DNA of 64,000 bases from Rhopalosiphum padi (Eukaryota; Arthropoda; Insecta; Hemiptera; Aphididae): contig NC_083598.1 in assembly GCF_020882245.1 (NCBI RefSeq), forward strand, positions 17,539,178 through 17,603,177, read 5' to 3'. Position numbers and translations under genes: made by a program. The notes under the pieces were generated by a model. That model made no database searches. It was not told the origin of the DNA and saw nothing but the letters and a program-made list of their open reading frames with translations. Of the stretch, positions 62,901-64,000 are shown in pieces; positions within the stretch are counted from its first letter, which is position 1, and each line of letters starts with the position of its first letter.

Positions 62901-64000
62901 AATTGATTATTTCTGATTTGATTTATTTATTGTTCTATTAGAATTTAATACTAAAATTTGTGTAATTTAGTATCGGTTTTTTCTTTGTATTTTTATCTGA
63001 CATTAAATTCAATGTTTTTGCTATACACCGGATCTTATATTATCGCTATATTGAGAGTTAAATCTTAAATGTGTGTTCGTCAACGCGATAGTCAATTAAA
63101 ATATTGACATAGCGCGAAAAATCCAAATGATTGCGATCAACGGAGATGATTATTTCTTTAAAGTGTCATCCAAAATGTATAAATAGACACATCATAACAT
63201 TTGTACTTTGTATTAGTTGTACCCGAGGCAAGTTGTACAATAGAAAGTGAACGATTTTGTATTACAACATTAAATGTACTCGTTTTGATAAGTGTTAAAC
63301 TAATAGATTCCTACTCAAGTTAAATAAATTTGCATTTTGGTTAAATCAAAATAATTCAAAATGTTTAAAGATTTTTGAGAATAAAATGTTATTTATATTA
63401 TACAAATGCCATGTTCAGTTAAAACAACGCCCAATGACAAACACGACATAAAATGTATTTAAATATGTTTACATACATATGTTCAGACCACATTATGTCT
63501 CCATTTTATAAGTGAAATTAAATAACTATACTCTTGTTGAAAATGTTGTGGTCCGACGAAAATCGGTTCATCTATGCATCATCCTCATGTGACACCCTGC
63601 CATCGAGACCAGTTTTACTATTATAATGTGCTGTGATAGGATAGGAATTGGCAATTTTTTTTCGACAGATAAAGTATATTATACAGTTATATATAACATA
63701 ATATATACATGCAATATTTATTATATAAACTTATAAGCGAATAATATTAATGTACACTGTATAGTAATATAATATATCTGTAATATACATTTAATAGTAT
63801 AAAAGTACATTATAAGGTCATGAAGTCATATATTATTGAAGAATCATTTAATGATAAGATTTTTTTCTTATGTAGTATTAAATATTATTATATATCAAAT
63901 AATCCCTAATATTTAGATAAATTAATGGTAAAATGTTTAGATTTTGTAAAATGAGCACAGTAATAAACGTATTAGTTTTACCAAGTATGTATGATTTTTT
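59901..64000. other. AT-rich non-coding tract
   Basis: No gene found to the window end. A strong 11-bp hairpin at 60812-60838 is listed separately. A canonical TATA-like TATAAATAG is at 63178-63186 on the plus strand with no supporting start signal or coding frame. The rest is AT-rich and featureless. Confidence 0.65.
60812..60838. repeat. Perfect hairpin, 11-bp stem and 5-nt loop
   Basis: AATATTGGTGT and ACACCAATATT flank the loop TTCCG. This is the longest perfect stem I found with a short loop. It is too short for a microRNA precursor, and no flanking terminal repeats were seen. Confidence 0.9.

Noticed and set aside
63178..63186. TATAAATAG TATA-box motif (also TATATAAAAG at about 18875)
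   Set aside because: Such motifs are expected often by chance in this AT-rich DNA, and no initiator or coding frame follows.

Overview
This is a very AT-rich, almost entirely non-coding stretch of an animal nuclear genome, most likely from a sap-sucking insect and probably an aphid. Three things point that way: the hexamer TAGGTA/TACCTA and the phrase ATAATATTATAAT recur throughout, long dinucleotide and trinucleotide microsatellites are frequent, and the only coding traces are decayed non-LTR (LINE) retrotransposon ends. Nothing looks bacterial: there are no operons, no ribosome binding sites and no dense ORFs. The species call is inference, because the window holds no conserved protein or RNA gene that could place it.

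I find no confident host gene. The longest open frame is 121 codons, and nearly all frames above 60 codons are low-complexity by-products of AT-rich or microsatellite DNA. The window is either intergenic or inside a very long intron. The most gene-like open frame is on the minus strand at 59494-59847. It could be a first exon with a signal-like N terminus and a plausible splice donor, but it is weak. A few short segments flanked by good splice sites are given as findings, not as genes.

Mobile-element remnants are: a 5'-truncated minus-strand LINE at 42436-42888 with a readable C-terminal tail of its ORF2 protein; two further LINE 3' ends at 20151-20300 (minus) and 46830-46903 (plus); a short inverted-repeat element (MITE-like) at 56866-57114; and a probable dispersed repeat at 53880-54075.

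The layout alternates between two states. Long, extremely AT-rich tracts fill most of 1-11500, 15800-20900, 22700-26100, 27350-32900, 36300-43380, 44330-50690, 52760-59060 and 59900-64000. Between them lie shorter, CpG-richer islands loaded with microsatellites: about 12400-15800, 20900-22450, 26100-27350, 32930-33660, 35400-36260, 43380-44060, 50700-52640 and 59080-59900. The islands hold the most suggestive regulatory features, namely three CRE-like ACGTCA sites in 61 bp at 51339-51399, G-rich tracts and Z-DNA-prone alternating runs. A separate segment at 11520-12180 has an inverted pair of ETS-type CCGGAAGT sites and two long palindromes. An AT-rich tract at 58450-58930 is dense in homeodomain-type TAAT sites. 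The reasonable reading is a gene desert or giant intron carrying scattered cis-regulatory DNA, not a new protein-coding system.
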